NCBI GenBank assembly: GCA_007121075.1
Contig: SKMK01000037.1
Location: 7,501 to 50,796 of the forward strand
DNA from: Syntrophomonadaceae bacterium
Lineage (GTDB): Bacteria > Bacillota > Dethiobacteria > DTU022
Direction: 5' to 3'
DNA length: 43,296 nt
How positions within the stretch are numbered: the stretch's first letter is position 1; each line of letters begins with the position of its first letter. The notes beneath the pieces were generated by a model. That model saw only the letters and a program-made list of their open reading frames with translations, searched no databases and was not told the origin of the DNA. Both the position numbers and the translations under genes were made by a program. Below are positions 1-9,916 of this stretch, piece by piece.

Positions 1-116
1 AGCTTAATTACAGGGAAAGGCAGCCTTTAATATATATTAATATTCGTATCGATTTATAATTATATGACAATATTATAAAATAATAATTATTAAACACCAC
101 AAAACTTTTCCCGTAC

Positions 117-143
117 AAAAAAAGTGCATGGAGAACCATGCAC
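117..143 (-). terminator. Intrinsic terminator of the glucosaminidase gene
   Basis: A perfect 8-bp stem (GTGCATGG/CCATGCAC) with a 4-base loop is followed on the minus strand by seven U residues. It lies about 35 bases past the glucosaminidase stop codon, so it should end that transcript. The 116 bases beyond it are very AT-rich and show no gene. Confidence 0.85.
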
Positions 144-177
144 ATCACCTGGGGGTATTCAAATTGCTTATAATCTT

Positions 178-1302
178 TTAATCCTGCATTTCCTTAAGCA
201 TATTTACAATCCGGACGTGGTAGGTGGATGAAGGAGCCCATTTACCGCTTAAGTCTTCGATTTTTTCCACCGTGCCGGCCCAGGAGAGACGGGCCACAAC
301 ATGGTAGCGGCCGTGGGGTTCACCGATCGGCTCCAGCCCGACGTAGGCGCTCATGTGGTTGAAGTGAGCCCTGACCCCGTCTTCGGGGGTATCGAACTGC
401 TCGTGATCTTCAGGTTCATCACCGCTTGCGGCGGCGGTTTTGATCCCGGCCCAGTTGTTGTACTCAGGCGGCACCTGGCCTCCGAAACGCCCGTAACCGG
501 TTTCATAGGCCGACTGGGCATAAAGCACTTCCGGACGGATCCCGCTTTTTTCACCGTACTCCCAGTAAAGGGAAACAATATCTATAAATCTCTGGTGGGC
601 GTTCTTGCTTTTGGCCCACTTAATGGCATTGGCTTCGGTAATTTTAGCCGCATCCTCAATCAAGGTAAATAAAGCATCGAGATCTTCTTCAGACTCGCTC
701 TCGGGTTCCGGATCCGGTTTTGGTTCCTCTTCCGGTTCCGGGTTTTGATCCGGTTCAGGGTTATTGTCCTGTTCCTGTTTGTTTTCATCCCTTTTATCCT
801 CGCCATTTTCTCCGTCCAGGGCTTTTTCTTCGCGCACTATTGAACCGGTGGCAATTGAAACCATCAAGAGTCGTTCCGGCATTTTTGCCTGGAGGGCTTT
901 ACCGTTCTGCAAATACTGTTCTAAGTTAAAACTGCCGCTGTTTTTCAGGGCTATGGCATACTGATCGAGGAGGTCCGAATAGTCGATATAGCCGCTGCCG
1001 TTGGTGTAGAGGGCTACAGGAGTTTTGGCAGTATAGTCATCGTAAAGACCGTCTGACTGGCCCAGGATTTTTTTGGCATAGGAATCAAGCAGTTCACTGT
1101 AGCAGTACTGGTGATAGTAGCCCTCGTCGCTGCGGGCTACGAAACCATCCACGGCGGCAAAAGCATTGGAACTAAATATGATAATTAAAAGAAAGACCAT
1201 GAGGAGGAGGTAAACTTTTCTTTGCCAGTCATGAAAAACACTGGGTAAGACGACTGCCTGAAGGGTTGCGGTAAAAAGCGGTTTCGAACTAAAGTTCTGC
1301 AC
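178..1302 (-). CDS. Secreted/membrane-anchored glucosaminidase-domain peptidoglycan hydrolase
   Basis: Predicted beta-N-acetylglucosaminidase of the Glucosaminidase (LytG/FlgJ-like) family, which cuts the glycan strands of peptidoglycan outside the cell. From the GTG start the protein is 374 residues: a hydrophobic signal or anchor segment near residues 30-50 (ending SSNAFA), a middle region, a Pro/Glu-rich linker near 170-210, and the catalytic domain near 215-374. The probable catalytic Glu lies in AQSAYETGYGRFGG. I chose the GTG at 1302 because AAAGGGGG sits 8 bases upstream. A TTG at 1332 lies inside the riboswitch antiterminator and has no ribosome-binding site. Transcription is preceded by a consensus promoter and a c-di-GMP riboswitch, so cell-wall cutting is likely tied to c-di-GMP. 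The substrate bond is inferred from the family only. Confidence 0.85.
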   Translation of the reverse strand: MQNFSSKPLFTATLQAVVLPSVFHDWQRKVYLLLMVFLLIIIFSSNAFAAVDGFVARSDEGYYHQYCYSELLDSYAKKILGQSDGLYDDYTAKTPVALYTNGSGYIDYSDLLDQYAIALKNSGSFNLEQYLQNGKALQAKMPERLLMVSIATGSIVREEKALDGENGEDKRDENKQEQDNNPEPDQNPEPEEEPKPDPEPESESEEDLDALFTLIEDAAKITEANAIKWAKSKNAHQRFIDIVSLYWEYGEKSGIRPEVLYAQSAYETGYGRFGGQVPPEYNNWAGIKTAAASGDEPEDHEQFDTPEDGVRAHFNHMSAYVGLEPIGEPHGRYHVVARLSWAGTVEKIEDLSGKWAPSSTYHVRIVNMLKEMQD

Positions 1303-1303
1303 T

Positions 1304-1326
1304 AAAAAGTCCCCCTTTTGAGGGAC
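1304..1326 (-). terminator. Riboswitch expression-platform terminator
   Basis: On the minus strand GUCCCU (1326-1321) pairs with GGGGAC (1314-1309) around a CAAAAG loop, followed by five U residues (1308-1304). The right arm contains the ribosome-binding site of the glucosaminidase gene, so the hairpin could block both transcription and translation. The left arm shares three bases (1326-1324) with the 3' strand of a 12-bp antiterminator. Confidence 0.75.
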
Positions 1327-1445
1327 CGACAAAGGAAGAAAAAATAAAAACCAGCTTCGGCGGTCAGGCTGTCGTAGCTCATCAGGGGAGCTTTAGACCC
1401 TTGACTTTGCGTCCCTGCCTTTCGACAGGTTTGCCTTTGTCGGTC
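1304..1445 (-). promoter_or_regulatory. Cyclic di-GMP-I (GEMM-I) riboswitch, predicted OFF switch
   Basis: The aptamer spans about 1436-1359. It matches the GEMM-I pattern: GGCAAACC, a 6-bp stem closed by a GAAA tetraloop, GGGACGCAAAG, GGGUCUAA, a second stem AGCUC/GAGCU, then GACAGCC and a closing GCC. Downstream is a terminator hairpin (1326-1304). A 12-bp perfect complementarity, GACCGACAAAGG (1445-1434) with CCUUUGUCGGUC (1335-1324), competes both with aptamer helix P1 and with the left arm of the terminator. The direct reading is that bound c-di-GMP stabilises P1 and frees the terminator (OFF), while the empty RNA forms the 12-bp helix (ON). Aptamer identity is strongly supported; the OFF logic is inferred from base pairing. 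Confidence 0.9.
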
Positions 1446-1505
1446 AGGTTTGATTCAACCGTTCCAGTTATTCAGTTGCAAGTTCCAAGCTTTCTGTTCG
1501 CCTAT

Positions 1506-1534
1506 ATAATAAAGTATTCCGACTGTTTTGTCAA
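1506..1534 (-). promoter_or_regulatory. Sigma-A-type promoter of the riboswitch-glucosaminidase transcript
   Basis: On the minus strand TTGACA (1534-1529) is separated by exactly 17 bases from TATTAT (1511-1506). Initiation near 1499 would give a leader that contains the whole c-di-GMP riboswitch. Confidence 0.85.
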
Positions 1535-1620
1535 TCTAAAGGAACAAATCTTTACTCCCGTTCAGCTCCTGTTAGTAACAAGGCAGAGCTAAAACTAAAC
1601 GCAGCCTGGTTATTAGAACA

Positions 1621-1893
1621 CTAGCCCCCGCCCACGTAGGGCAGAATTGCAATCCGGTCGCCGTCACTAACCTGGTGATCTAAAGAGACCAGCTTATCGT
1701 TTACTGCAAACTCGGCATTCACCAATTTTTCATCGTTGATCAGGCTGTAGTTAAGCTTATCTTCCCATTCCCTGGAAAGATGGAAGGCCAGGTCCTGCAG
1801 TTTGATCGACTCAGCTTCCAGTTCCAGTTCGTGATCTTCAGGCCGGCCCGAGTTAGTATAGGGGGGGAATAATTTAATGTATAGTTTCATCAT
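1621..1893 (-). CDS. MoaD/ThiS-family ubiquitin-like sulfur carrier
   Basis: Small beta-grasp protein of about 90 residues ending in Gly-Gly-Gly (ILPYVGGG), with the family's VSDGDRIAILP stretch just before. Members are adenylated at the C-terminal Gly-Gly by an E1-like enzyme and carry thiocarboxylate sulfur for molybdopterin/tungstopterin, thiamine or other cofactors. No MoaE, ThiG or E1-like partner lies nearby, so the pathway is unknown. It follows the ATPase operon on the same strand with a gap of about 100 bases and may be read through from it. The start is uncertain: ATG at 1893 or 1890 gives a normal family N-terminus (MKLYIKLFPPY), but I see no clear ribosome-binding site for either. 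Confidence 0.75.
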   Translation of the reverse strand: MMKLYIKLFPPYTNSGRPEDHELELEAESIKLQDLAFHLSREWEDKLNYSLINDEKLVNAEFAVNDKLVSLDHQVSDGDRIAILPYVGGG

Positions 1894-1998
1894 AAGCACT
1901 TGATTCGGCAAAAAAATATTTTTACCTGCCGCTGGAGGGAAATTAAAAGGGAAAATAAGCGCTGACTTTCAGATCTACAAACAAATTACTGCGACGGG

Positions 1999-2895
1999 TT
2001 AACCCTGACTGCCGGTAATTGCCTTAAAGCCGGAGATGATATCGAGCAGTTCTTCGGTGATGGCTGCCTGGCGCTCGTGCTGGTAGGCAGTTTTAAGTTC
2101 GCCGAGGCGTTCGTTGATATTTTTTTCGGCGGCCTGCATGGCTGCCAGGCGGCTGGTGTTTTCAGCAGCCAGGGACAGGGCGCAGGCCCGGTAGAGTGAA
2201 ACAAAAAAATACTGGCGCAGAAGGGCCGACAGGAGCTGCCCGGAAGGCATGGTAAAGGTGGGCAGAGAGCGGGATTCCCATTTCAGCCTGGTTTCCTTAA
2301 GCCCGGCCAGGTCCACCGGCAGCAGGATTTCAGTCTCCGGGCTAAAACCCGCTTTCAGGGGGCGGTTGTAAAAAAGAAGCACCCGTTCCAGGCCTTCTGC
2401 AGTGCGGCGGCGGTCGATCGTTTCAAGAAGGAGCTGGATAAAGGGGGTAATAGCGCTGATAGAGGTGGGCATGTTGAAGCTCTCCGGCATATCAACTGCG
2501 GCGGCATTCAGCCTGCTGAGGGCCTGCTCTCCGATTCCGACAAAGAGCTTAGGGGCATTTTCAAGGCTGCCCCATTTGGGCGGGCCTCCGCTTTCCAGGG
2601 CATGAGAAACAATCTGTTCGTTGAACCGCCCGGCCAGGCCATGGTCGGATCCAAAGACCAGCATCATCACCGGGCGGCGCGGATCAGGAGCCGGCGCGGT
2701 TACGGTTTCCGAAGGTGAGGAAAGGGCCACCGACAGTCCCAGCTCGACGGTGTGGTAGTAGTCATCCAGAGATTCGGCGGCCTTTTCATACTGGCGCACG
2801 CTGGTGGCGGCCAGGGCCTTCATCGTCCTGACGATGGAAGAAAGGTCTTCACCGCTGGCAATTTGTTTTTGCAAGGTTTCCAGGGTTGAGCTCAA
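1999..2895 (-). CDS. atpG: N-ATPase F1 gamma subunit
   Basis: Central stalk (rotor) subunit, 298 residues, coupling c-ring rotation to the alpha/beta catalytic head. The N-terminal helix has the expected IVRTMKALAATSVRQYEKA motif. The C-terminal helix ends in an ITEELLDIISGFKAITG stretch, typical of gamma. It starts at TTG with AAAGGA about 11 bases upstream; the next in-frame Met lies inside the conserved helix, so the TTG is the best start. It is the last gene of the operon, as in other N-ATPases, and no epsilon gene follows it because epsilon is placed after beta here. Confidence 0.93.
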   Translation of the reverse strand: MSSTLETLQKQIASGEDLSSIVRTMKALAATSVRQYEKAAESLDDYYHTVELGLSVALSSPSETVTAPAPDPRRPVMMLVFGSDHGLAGRFNEQIVSHALESGGPPKWGSLENAPKLFVGIGEQALSRLNAAAVDMPESFNMPTSISAITPFIQLLLETIDRRRTAEGLERVLLFYNRPLKAGFSPETEILLPVDLAGLKETRLKWESRSLPTFTMPSGQLLSALLRQYFFVSLYRACALSLAAENTSRLAAMQAAEKNINERLGELKTAYQHERQAAITEELLDIISGFKAITGSQG

Positions 2896-2938
2896 ATCCG
2901 CTATTTTCCTTTCTATTACTTTATCCCTACATTATTAC

Positions 2939-4516
2939 CTATACTTCCCCCGAGGGGGTTTCTTCTTCCTCATCTGCCAGCTCTAAAGCTTCCCGGGCCT
3001 TCTTCACGATGGCCGCCTGGTCTTCTTCCGACAGCAGCTCGCCTGCTTCAATTTTCTGGCAGATTTCGGGTAGCCCGGAGGTCACCGCTTCCCGTACTTT
3101 CTTCTCCGCTGCGGGGATCTTTTCCACATCCAGCCGGTCATACAACCCTTCCGTAACCGCCAGCAAGGCGGCAATCTGCTCAGGGATAGTCAGCGGCCGC
3201 AGCTCGGGCTGGGTCAGCACCTTGCGGACCCGGCGGCCCCGTTCAATAGTCTGGCGGGTCTTGTCGTCAAGGCGGGTCCCGAAGCGGGCAAACATCTCCA
3301 GCTCTTCAAACTGGGCATAGGAGAGACGCAGGTCTCCGGTTACAGCCCGGTAAGCCGGCAGCTGGGTTTTTCCGCCCACCCTTGAAACCGATCGGCCCAC
3401 GTCGATAGCCGGCAGGTGGTTGCGCTGGAACAGGTTGGGAGAAAGATATATCTGCCCGTCGGTAATGGAGATCAGGTTGGTCGGGATGTAGGCCGAAATG
3501 TTCTGGGCCTGGGTTTCGATGATCGGCAGGGCGGTAAGCGACCCGCCGCCGTGTTCTTCGCGCAGGTGGGTGGAACGCTCCAGCAGCCTGGAGTGGATGT
3601 AAAATATATCGCCGGGGTAGGCTTCGCGGCCGGGGGGGCGTTCCAGCAGCAGGGACAGCTCCCGGTAGCTGCGGGCATGAAGGGTCAGATCGTCGTAAAC
3701 AATCAGCACGTCGCGACCCTGTTCCATGTAATATTCGGCGATGGTGGTGGCAGCATAAGGGGCGATAAAGCGCAGGCCCGGCGGACCGTCACCTGAAGCG
3801 ACCACCACGGTGGTATATTCCATGGCCCCATAACTGCGCAGCTGGGCGGTAAACTTGGCCACATCGGCCCCCTGCTGGCCGATGGAACAGTAAACACAGG
3901 TTACATTTTTATCGGCCTGGTTGATGATTGTATCCAGGGCAATGGCAGTTTTTCCGATCTGGCGGTCGCCTAAAATCAGCTCCCGCTGGCCCCGGCCGAC
4001 CGGGATCAGGGCATCGACCACCTTCAAACCGGTCTGGAGAGGTTCAGTTACCGGAGAGCGGGCCATGATCGGCGGCGCTTCTCGTTCGATGGGCCTTCTT
4101 TCCACGAAACTGACCGCCCCCCGGTTGTCTAAAGGATGAGCCGAGGCATCGATAACCCGGCCGAGCAGGCCGTCGCCGACGGGGATGTCGACCACCCGGC
4201 CGGTGCGGCGGACGCGGTCGCCGGAGACCACTTTTTCAGAGGAGCCAAGCATGATTACGCCCACCTGGTCCGGGTCGAGGTTAAATGCAATACCGGTGAT
4301 CCCTCCGGAAAACTCAACCAGCTCATCGGCGCCCACCCCGGCCAAACCGGAAACGCGGGCGATGCCGCTGCCGGTGGAAATGACGGTCCCGCTTTCTTCC
4401 ACCTTCGGATCGGCGGCCGTTTCCTGCAGAACTTTTTCAACAGCCCGGTCGGCGCCTTCCATAGCCCCGCGCAGGGTGTCGAGCAGGGAATTCCGGCCGG
4501 GTTCAGGCCTGCTCAT
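2939..4516 (-). CDS. atpA: N-ATPase F1 alpha subunit
   Basis: Non-catalytic nucleotide-binding subunit of the F1 head, 525 residues. The P-loop GDRQIGKTA and the C-terminal SRVGG arginine-finger region are present, with an acidic tail after the helical C-terminal domain. An upstream ATG at 4573 in the same frame would add 19 residues that overlap atpF deeply. The ATG at 4516 has GAGGGGGTG at the right distance and leaves only a 14-base overlap with the atpF stop, so I chose it. The tight overlap indicates translational coupling with atpF. Confidence 0.95.
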   Translation of the reverse strand: MSRPEPGRNSLLDTLRGAMEGADRAVEKVLQETAADPKVEESGTVISTGSGIARVSGLAGVGADELVEFSGGITGIAFNLDPDQVGVIMLGSSEKVVSGDRVRRTGRVVDIPVGDGLLGRVIDASAHPLDNRGAVSFVERRPIEREAPPIMARSPVTEPLQTGLKVVDALIPVGRGQRELILGDRQIGKTAIALDTIINQADKNVTCVYCSIGQQGADVAKFTAQLRSYGAMEYTTVVVASGDGPPGLRFIAPYAATTIAEYYMEQGRDVLIVYDDLTLHARSYRELSLLLERPPGREAYPGDIFYIHSRLLERSTHLREEHGGGSLTALPIIETQAQNISAYIPTNLISITDGQIYLSPNLFQRNHLPAIDVGRSVSRVGGKTQLPAYRAVTGDLRLSYAQFEELEMFARFGTRLDDKTRQTIERGRRVRKVLTQPELRPLTIPEQIAALLAVTEGLYDRLDVEKIPAAEKKVREAVTSGLPEICQKIEAGELLSEEDQAAIVKKAREALELADEEEETPSGEV

Positions 4517-5327
4517 CGCCGGACACCCCCTCTTCCCCGGAATCTTTGTCTTCCAGGGGGTTTTTCTGCTCAAGTTCTTTTAGCACCTGCTCTTCCACCC
4601 CTTCAAGGTAACTGTCCATGTTCCAGGCTACCCGGTATCCGCCGGCATCAAGCTCCAGGCCGCAGATCAGGTTCTCGTCGGCAACGGTAGCCAGGTTGAT
4701 CTCCCCGTCCAATTCTGGGACCAGCTGCTCCAGGATTTCTTTTAACTCTTCACCTCTCGCAGACGTAGTTTCAAAGGCTGTGCGCAGAGTCAGCTTATTC
4801 CCGCTTTTTTCCAGAGCTTTTTCAAGTTCACTGCGGTCCCGGTCGGGCAGGTGGGACAGTTTTTTCAAAAACAGCTCCCAGGTCATCTCTTCCAGGCGGG
4901 CATCGGCCAGATCCTGCAGGCAGCGGCGGGCCACGGCGCAGGCCTGGTGGCCGATGCGGCGGCGCAGTTCGCTGACAAAAGTTTCCTTTTCCCGTTCAAA
5001 GGCTTCATGCCACCTGAGCCTGGTTTCATCCACTTCCTGCCGGGCCTGGTCGAGCAGTTCCCGCTTTTCTTTTTCCGCAGCCGTTTGGGCCTGCTCCAGG
5101 ATCTCTTCTTCCTGCTCTTCCAGCTCTTCTTTTTTGCGGCGGTAAGCCTGCGATTCCTGCTCGGCCTCTTTTTTCTTGACCTCGGCGTCTTCCTCGCGCT
5201 GCACGATCTTCTGCTCCCGCTCGTCCATGGCCCGGATCACCGGGCCGTAGAGAAAGCGGCGCAGTAAAAAGACCAGGATCATAAAATTGATGATCTGAAA
5301 AATAATTGTATACCAGTCAATAATCAT
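4503..5327 (-). CDS. atpF: N-ATPase b subunit with delta-like C-terminal domain
   Basis: Peripheral stalk subunit of 274 residues, much longer than an ordinary b subunit (about 160). It has one membrane helix at residues 3-23, a long charged coiled coil near 35-130, then a C-terminal region near 175-255. That region resembles the end of the delta subunit ([17 protein letters not shown], later [18 protein letters not shown]). No separate delta gene is present in the operon, which agrees with N-ATPases, where an extended b protein takes over delta's role in holding the F1 head. AAGGAG precedes the ATG. The acidic C-terminal tail is unusual and fits the overall acidic style of this genome. Confidence 0.9.
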   Translation of the reverse strand: MIIDWYTIIFQIINFMILVFLLRRFLYGPVIRAMDEREQKIVQREEDAEVKKKEAEQESQAYRRKKEELEEQEEEILEQAQTAAEKEKRELLDQARQEVDETRLRWHEAFEREKETFVSELRRRIGHQACAVARRCLQDLADARLEEMTWELFLKKLSHLPDRDRSELEKALEKSGNKLTLRTAFETTSARGEELKEILEQLVPELDGEINLATVADENLICGLELDAGGYRVAWNMDSYLEGVEEQVLKELEQKNPLEDKDSGEEGVSGDEQA

Positions 5328-5388
5328 AGGCCTTCTCCTTACCTCCCTGGCTTTTGCTCGCTCTCCCCTGTAAAGATCTCTTTTTTAT

Positions 5389-5655
5389 TTAAGGAAGAAA
5401 ATAGTCCCAGAAGGGGTTGGCAAAAATCAGGATCATGGTTACTACGAAACAGTAGATCGCCGTCGATTCGATCATGGCCAGGCCGACAAAGAGGGTCCTG
5501 GTGATGGTGTTGGCCTCGTCAGGCTGCTGGGCGATCGAACTGAGGGCCTGCGAAACGGCACGCCCCTGGCCGAGGGCCGGCCCGATCGAGCCGAAGGCGA
5601 TGGTCAGCCCGGCCGTGGCGATGGAAATTACGCCTACCAAAACTAATGAATCCAT
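5389..5655 (-). CDS. atpE: N-ATPase c subunit, Na+-type
   Basis: Rotor ring proteolipid of 88 residues with two membrane helices and a polar loop (AQQPDEAN). Helix 1 has Q30 in GPALGQG. Helix 2 has the essential carboxylate E63 followed by S64, T65 and Y68. This Gln...Glu-Ser-Thr-x-x-Tyr set matches the ligands that coordinate Na+ in known Na+-dependent c rings, so the enzyme probably moves Na+. Position 61, where Na+ rings often have Val, is Met; that ligand is a backbone contact, so this need not matter. Starts at ATG two bases after the atpB stop, with AAGGAGAG upstream. Confidence 0.95.
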   Translation of the reverse strand: MDSLVLVGVISIATAGLTIAFGSIGPALGQGRAVSQALSSIAQQPDEANTITRTLFVGLAMIESTAIYCFVVTMILIFANPFWDYFLP

Positions 5656-5656
5656 G

Positions 5657-6349
5657 TTACTTCTCTCCTTTTTTCTCTATTTCCTCACGTGCCCTGCTGG
5701 CCGAGGCAATATAAACCATGGCCAGGATGGCGAATATATAGGCCTGGATCAGGCCGGTCAGCAGGCCCAGGGCCTGCATGATAACCGGGAATATGAGCGG
5801 GGTGATGGTCAGCAGGATGGCGACGATTATGGTGCCGCTCATCATGTTGCCGTAGAGGCGGACGGCCAGGGCCAGGGTCCGGCTCAGCTCGCCGATCAGG
5901 TTGAACGGCAGCATGAAAAAGGTGGGCTGTATATACTGCCGCAGGTAATTGAGCACCCCCTGGCTGGCAATGCCGAACACGGGCACCGCTATAAAGACGC
6001 AGATGGCCAGGGCAGCGGTGGTGGACAGCGAACTGGTTGGCGGCACGTAGCCGGGAACAATGGCCAGCACATTGGATACGGCGATAAATATGAACAGGGT
6101 CCCCACAAAGGGCAGGTAGGGGCCCGGATCCTGGCGGCTCACCTCCCGGATCTGGCTCTTGATCCCGGTGATCAACACCTCGAGGAGGTTCTGCCAGCGG
6201 GAAAGCTTCCCTTCGCTGGACAGGCGCCTGGTCACCAGCCAGGATCCAAAGGTCAGCAGGAAAATGACCAGCCAGGTATAGGCGATGGTGGAATTAATCT
6301 TAAACCAGTCCCACTGAAACAGGACAATTTCGTCGGGATTAATCGTCAC
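5657..6349 (-). CDS. atpB: N-ATPase a subunit (stator ion channel)
   Basis: Membrane stator subunit of 230 residues that forms the two ion half-channels next to the c ring. The conserved essential Arg is in ALAVRLYGNMMSG, with ELSRTL before it. About five to six hydrophobic helices are visible. It begins with GTG (6349), with AAGGAGG about 10 bases upstream. It lies 87 bases after atpR and 1 base before atpE. Confidence 0.95.
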   Translation of the reverse strand: MTINPDEIVLFQWDWFKINSTIAYTWLVIFLLTFGSWLVTRRLSSEGKLSRWQNLLEVLITGIKSQIREVSRQDPGPYLPFVGTLFIFIAVSNVLAIVPGYVPPTSSLSTTAALAICVFIAVPVFGIASQGVLNYLRQYIQPTFFMLPFNLIGELSRTLALAVRLYGNMMSGTIIVAILLTITPLIFPVIMQALGLLTGLIQAYIFAILAMVYIASASRAREEIEKKGEK

Positions 6350-6436
6350 CTGCCGTTAAACCTCCTTCCTGCCTTAAGTGCGGTTTCAACCGCCAGGCAA
6401 AAGCACTTAATATTACAACCTCGGCCCTGATCATGC

Positions 6437-6721
6437 TCAAAACCGGCCCTCTCGCTGTTCCGGTTTGTACCTGTGGATTAAGACGGCCCGGGCCAGCAGG
6501 AAGCCGGCCATGGCGGCCAGCAGGTACTGCCAGCCGGCGGTCAAAAGCAGGTATAACCCGGCTAAAAGTGCGGCAGTGCGGACCAGAAAGCTGGCGATTA
6601 ATAGCGGGGCGGGCCTGGTGTTGCCGGTTATCCTCTGCACGGTCCACCAGAGGCCACCGAAAAAGACCAGCCCGAGCAAAAAGCCGGCCGGGGCGGCCAG
6701 GGCAATATAGAACCAGTTCAA
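6437..6721 (-). CDS. atpR: N-ATPase accessory membrane subunit AtpR
   Basis: Small 94-residue protein with about three hydrophobic helices (residues 3-25, 40-60, 64-82) and a conserved Arg at FLVRTAAL. Its size, topology and position between atpQ and atpB match AtpR, a subunit found only in N-ATPase operons and proposed to help assemble the c ring. It starts at TTG with GGGAGG 9 bases upstream; no better start exists. Confidence 0.85.
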   Translation of the reverse strand: MNWFYIALAAPAGFLLGLVFFGGLWWTVQRITGNTRPAPLLIASFLVRTAALLAGLYLLLTAGWQYLLAAMAGFLLARAVLIHRYKPEQREGRF

Positions 6722-6768
6722 AGTATCTGCGCCTCCCTCGTTGCTACAACCTCAAGTTCCTGCCGCCT

Positions 6769-7116
6769 TCAACCCTCGTCATCTTCTTGATCATCTTCGG
6801 GGCGGCTTTCCCGGTTGACCCAGTACCAGGCATTCAGGCAGCCCACGATCAGCCCGATAAAGAGCAGGGTCAGGGTCCAGGAATAAGGACCGGGCCAGGT
6901 GCGGTCAATCCACATCCCCAGGAGCACCCCGATCAGGGTGGTAATGGCAATAGTCCAGCCGACCATGCCGAACATGCCCAGGCCGAACCAGACGCTGCGG
7001 TCTTTGGTGCGCCTGGCCTTGATCCGCCGCTTTGCCTTTTTGCCCACGGTGCCAGGCAGGTTATTGCCGTCCCTATCTTTTGTTTTCCTGTCTTTTCCTC
7101 CGCCTGAACCTGCCAT
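6769..7116 (-). CDS. atpQ: N-ATPase accessory membrane protein AtpQ (AtpZ/AtpI-like)
   Basis: 115-residue protein: a very basic, Gly-rich N-terminus (residues 1-40), then two membrane helices (about 43-66 and 80-98) separated by a short loop containing DRTWPGPYSW, and an acidic tail. This is the layout of the AtpQ/ATPase_gene1 family found after epsilon in N-ATPase operons and thought to act in ion supply or assembly. The ATG shares one base with the atpC stop (TGATG) and has GGGAGGAG upstream. Confidence 0.85.
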   Translation of the reverse strand: MAGSGGGKDRKTKDRDGNNLPGTVGKKAKRRIKARRTKDRSVWFGLGMFGMVGWTIAITTLIGVLLGMWIDRTWPGPYSWTLTLLFIGLIVGCLNAWYWVNRESRPEDDQEDDEG

Positions 7117-7505
7117 CAGCGCTCTCCTCCCAGGCGGGTAAACCGCCGCAGGGTATCGGCTTCCAGACGGGACATCACCGTCCGGGCTTTCTTTTCGCTT
7201 TCGCCGAGTACTTTCAGCTCGTTTTCAACTGTCTCCTGCAGGTAAGCAAGGTCTTCACCGGGCACAGCCCGGGCAGTAGAAACATAAACCTGCCCCCCCT
7301 GTTTAACCACAATGCCATCGTCGACAGCCAGGTAGCGCTCTTCACCGGCCGGGGTCAGGTAAGAAAAAATGCCGGGGACCAGGGCGGCCACGAAATCGAT
7401 ATGGCGGGGAAGCATGGTGAAATAGCCGTTTTGCGCCTCCGCGGTGACCTTTTCCACCTCTTCTTCCAGGAGCACCCCGGCCGGCAGCAGTATTTTAAGG
7501 TGCAA
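7116..7505 (-). CDS. atpC: N-ATPase F1 epsilon subunit
   Basis: Rotor subunit of 129 residues: an N-terminal beta sandwich (LKILLPAGVLLEEEV, LPRHIDFVAALVPG) followed by a helical hairpin. It links gamma to the c ring and may regulate ATP hydrolysis. A GTG at 7559 would add an atypical Cys-rich leader and has no ribosome-binding site. TTG at 7505 has GGAGGTG 7 bases upstream and gives the expected family N-terminus, so I chose it. Epsilon directly after beta at the front of the operon is diagnostic of the N-ATPase order. Confidence 0.9.
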   Translation of the reverse strand: MHLKILLPAGVLLEEEVEKVTAEAQNGYFTMLPRHIDFVAALVPGIFSYLTPAGEERYLAVDDGIVVKQGGQVYVSTARAVPGEDLAYLQETVENELKVLGESEKKARTVMSRLEADTLRRFTRLGGER

Positions 7506-7577
7506 AGCCCGGCACCTCCAGTTCAAACAGGCTGTCTGCAAACATGTTTTTCCTTTCACCCGTTAAGTTTATCTCGC

Positions 7578-9441
<1,864 letters not shown>

Positions 9442-9470
9442 TTGACAAGCCCGCAGGCCCGTGCTATTAT
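9442..9470 (+). promoter_or_regulatory. Consensus promoter of the structured RNA
   Basis: TTGACA (9442-9447), a spacer of exactly 17 bases, and TATTAT (9465-9470), preceded by a long A/T tract. The predicted start near 9477 coincides with the first base of a stem that closes a 315-nt RNA. Confidence 0.88.
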
Positions 9471-9476
9471 AATTTT

Positions 9477-9791
9477 ACCAGGTTCCGAGAGACTGAAAGG
9501 TGAACCGGGTCCGGTTGGAAGGGATAAACCGGTAGAAGAAAAAGGCGTAAGCTTGGATCGGAAGCCGGAAGTGTCCAGAAAAACCGGGCAGCTGCAAGGA
9601 ACGGTAGCTGAAAGGTAAAGAAAGGGTCATACCGGACTTTACCGGGAAGCGTCGGAAAACCGCAGCGCAGGATCTGCAAGAACTGGCCGGAGGCCGCAAG
9701 AAGTTATTCGTAGGGATAACGGAAACGGCCGCAGAAGGTCGGGGAAGTAGATTCCGCAGGTAAACCGCAGGTCTGTTGGAACCTGGTTTTT
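9477..9791 (+). ncRNA. Structured noncoding RNA, about 315 nt, family not recognised
   Basis: A consensus promoter reads into a purine-rich stretch with no open reading frame of note and no ATG. The ends pair perfectly: CCAGGTTCC (9478-9486) with GGAACCTGG (9778-9786), and the 3' strand runs into TTTTT, so the closing helix also works as a terminator. Internal helices include GGTAAAG/CTTTACC (9614-9620/9637-9643), CAGCT/AGCTG (9589-9593/9606-9610), and GGCCG/CGGCC (9692-9696/9726-9730) enclosing GTTAT/ATAAC (9703-9707/9716-9720) across a GA-rich internal loop. Hallmarks of RNase P, tmRNA, SRP RNA and 6S RNA are absent. It lies on the strand opposite to both neighbouring genes. I do not recognise the family; function unknown. 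Confidence 0.75.
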
Positions 9792-9916
9792 ATATGTACT
9801 TTTTGTTTCAGGCAACTGTTTTCAATGCCCCCCCCCTTTGCCATCCTGAAATTCGTATTACCATTTTCATCCACCAGACCGATAAATTAAACCTCACGAA
9901 TTTTTAAGCTGGAATT

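Noticed and set aside
690-780. Repeated GAACCGGA-type units in the glucosaminidase gene
   Set aside because: They encode a Pro/Glu linker and are low-complexity coding repeats, not a CRISPR or mobile element.
1330-1332. TTG start for the glucosaminidase
   Set aside because: It lies inside the 12-bp antiterminator, upstream of the terminator, with no ribosome-binding site; the GTG at 1302 fits better.
5474-6430. Long plus-strand open frame (318 codons) opposite atpE and atpB
   Set aside because: It is a mirror of the GC-rich codon pattern of the ATPase genes, has no ribosome-binding site and resembles no family; the minus-strand genes explain the region fully.
9467-9699. Two overlapping minus-strand open frames of about 70 codons over the structured RNA
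   Set aside because: Phe/Pro-rich low-quality translations with no ribosome-binding site; the plus-strand promoter, paired ends and U-run favour an RNA gene.
9828-9836. Run of nine C residues after the ncRNA
   Set aside because: A homopolymer in non-coding sequence; it may be a sequencing-length uncertainty and affects no gene.
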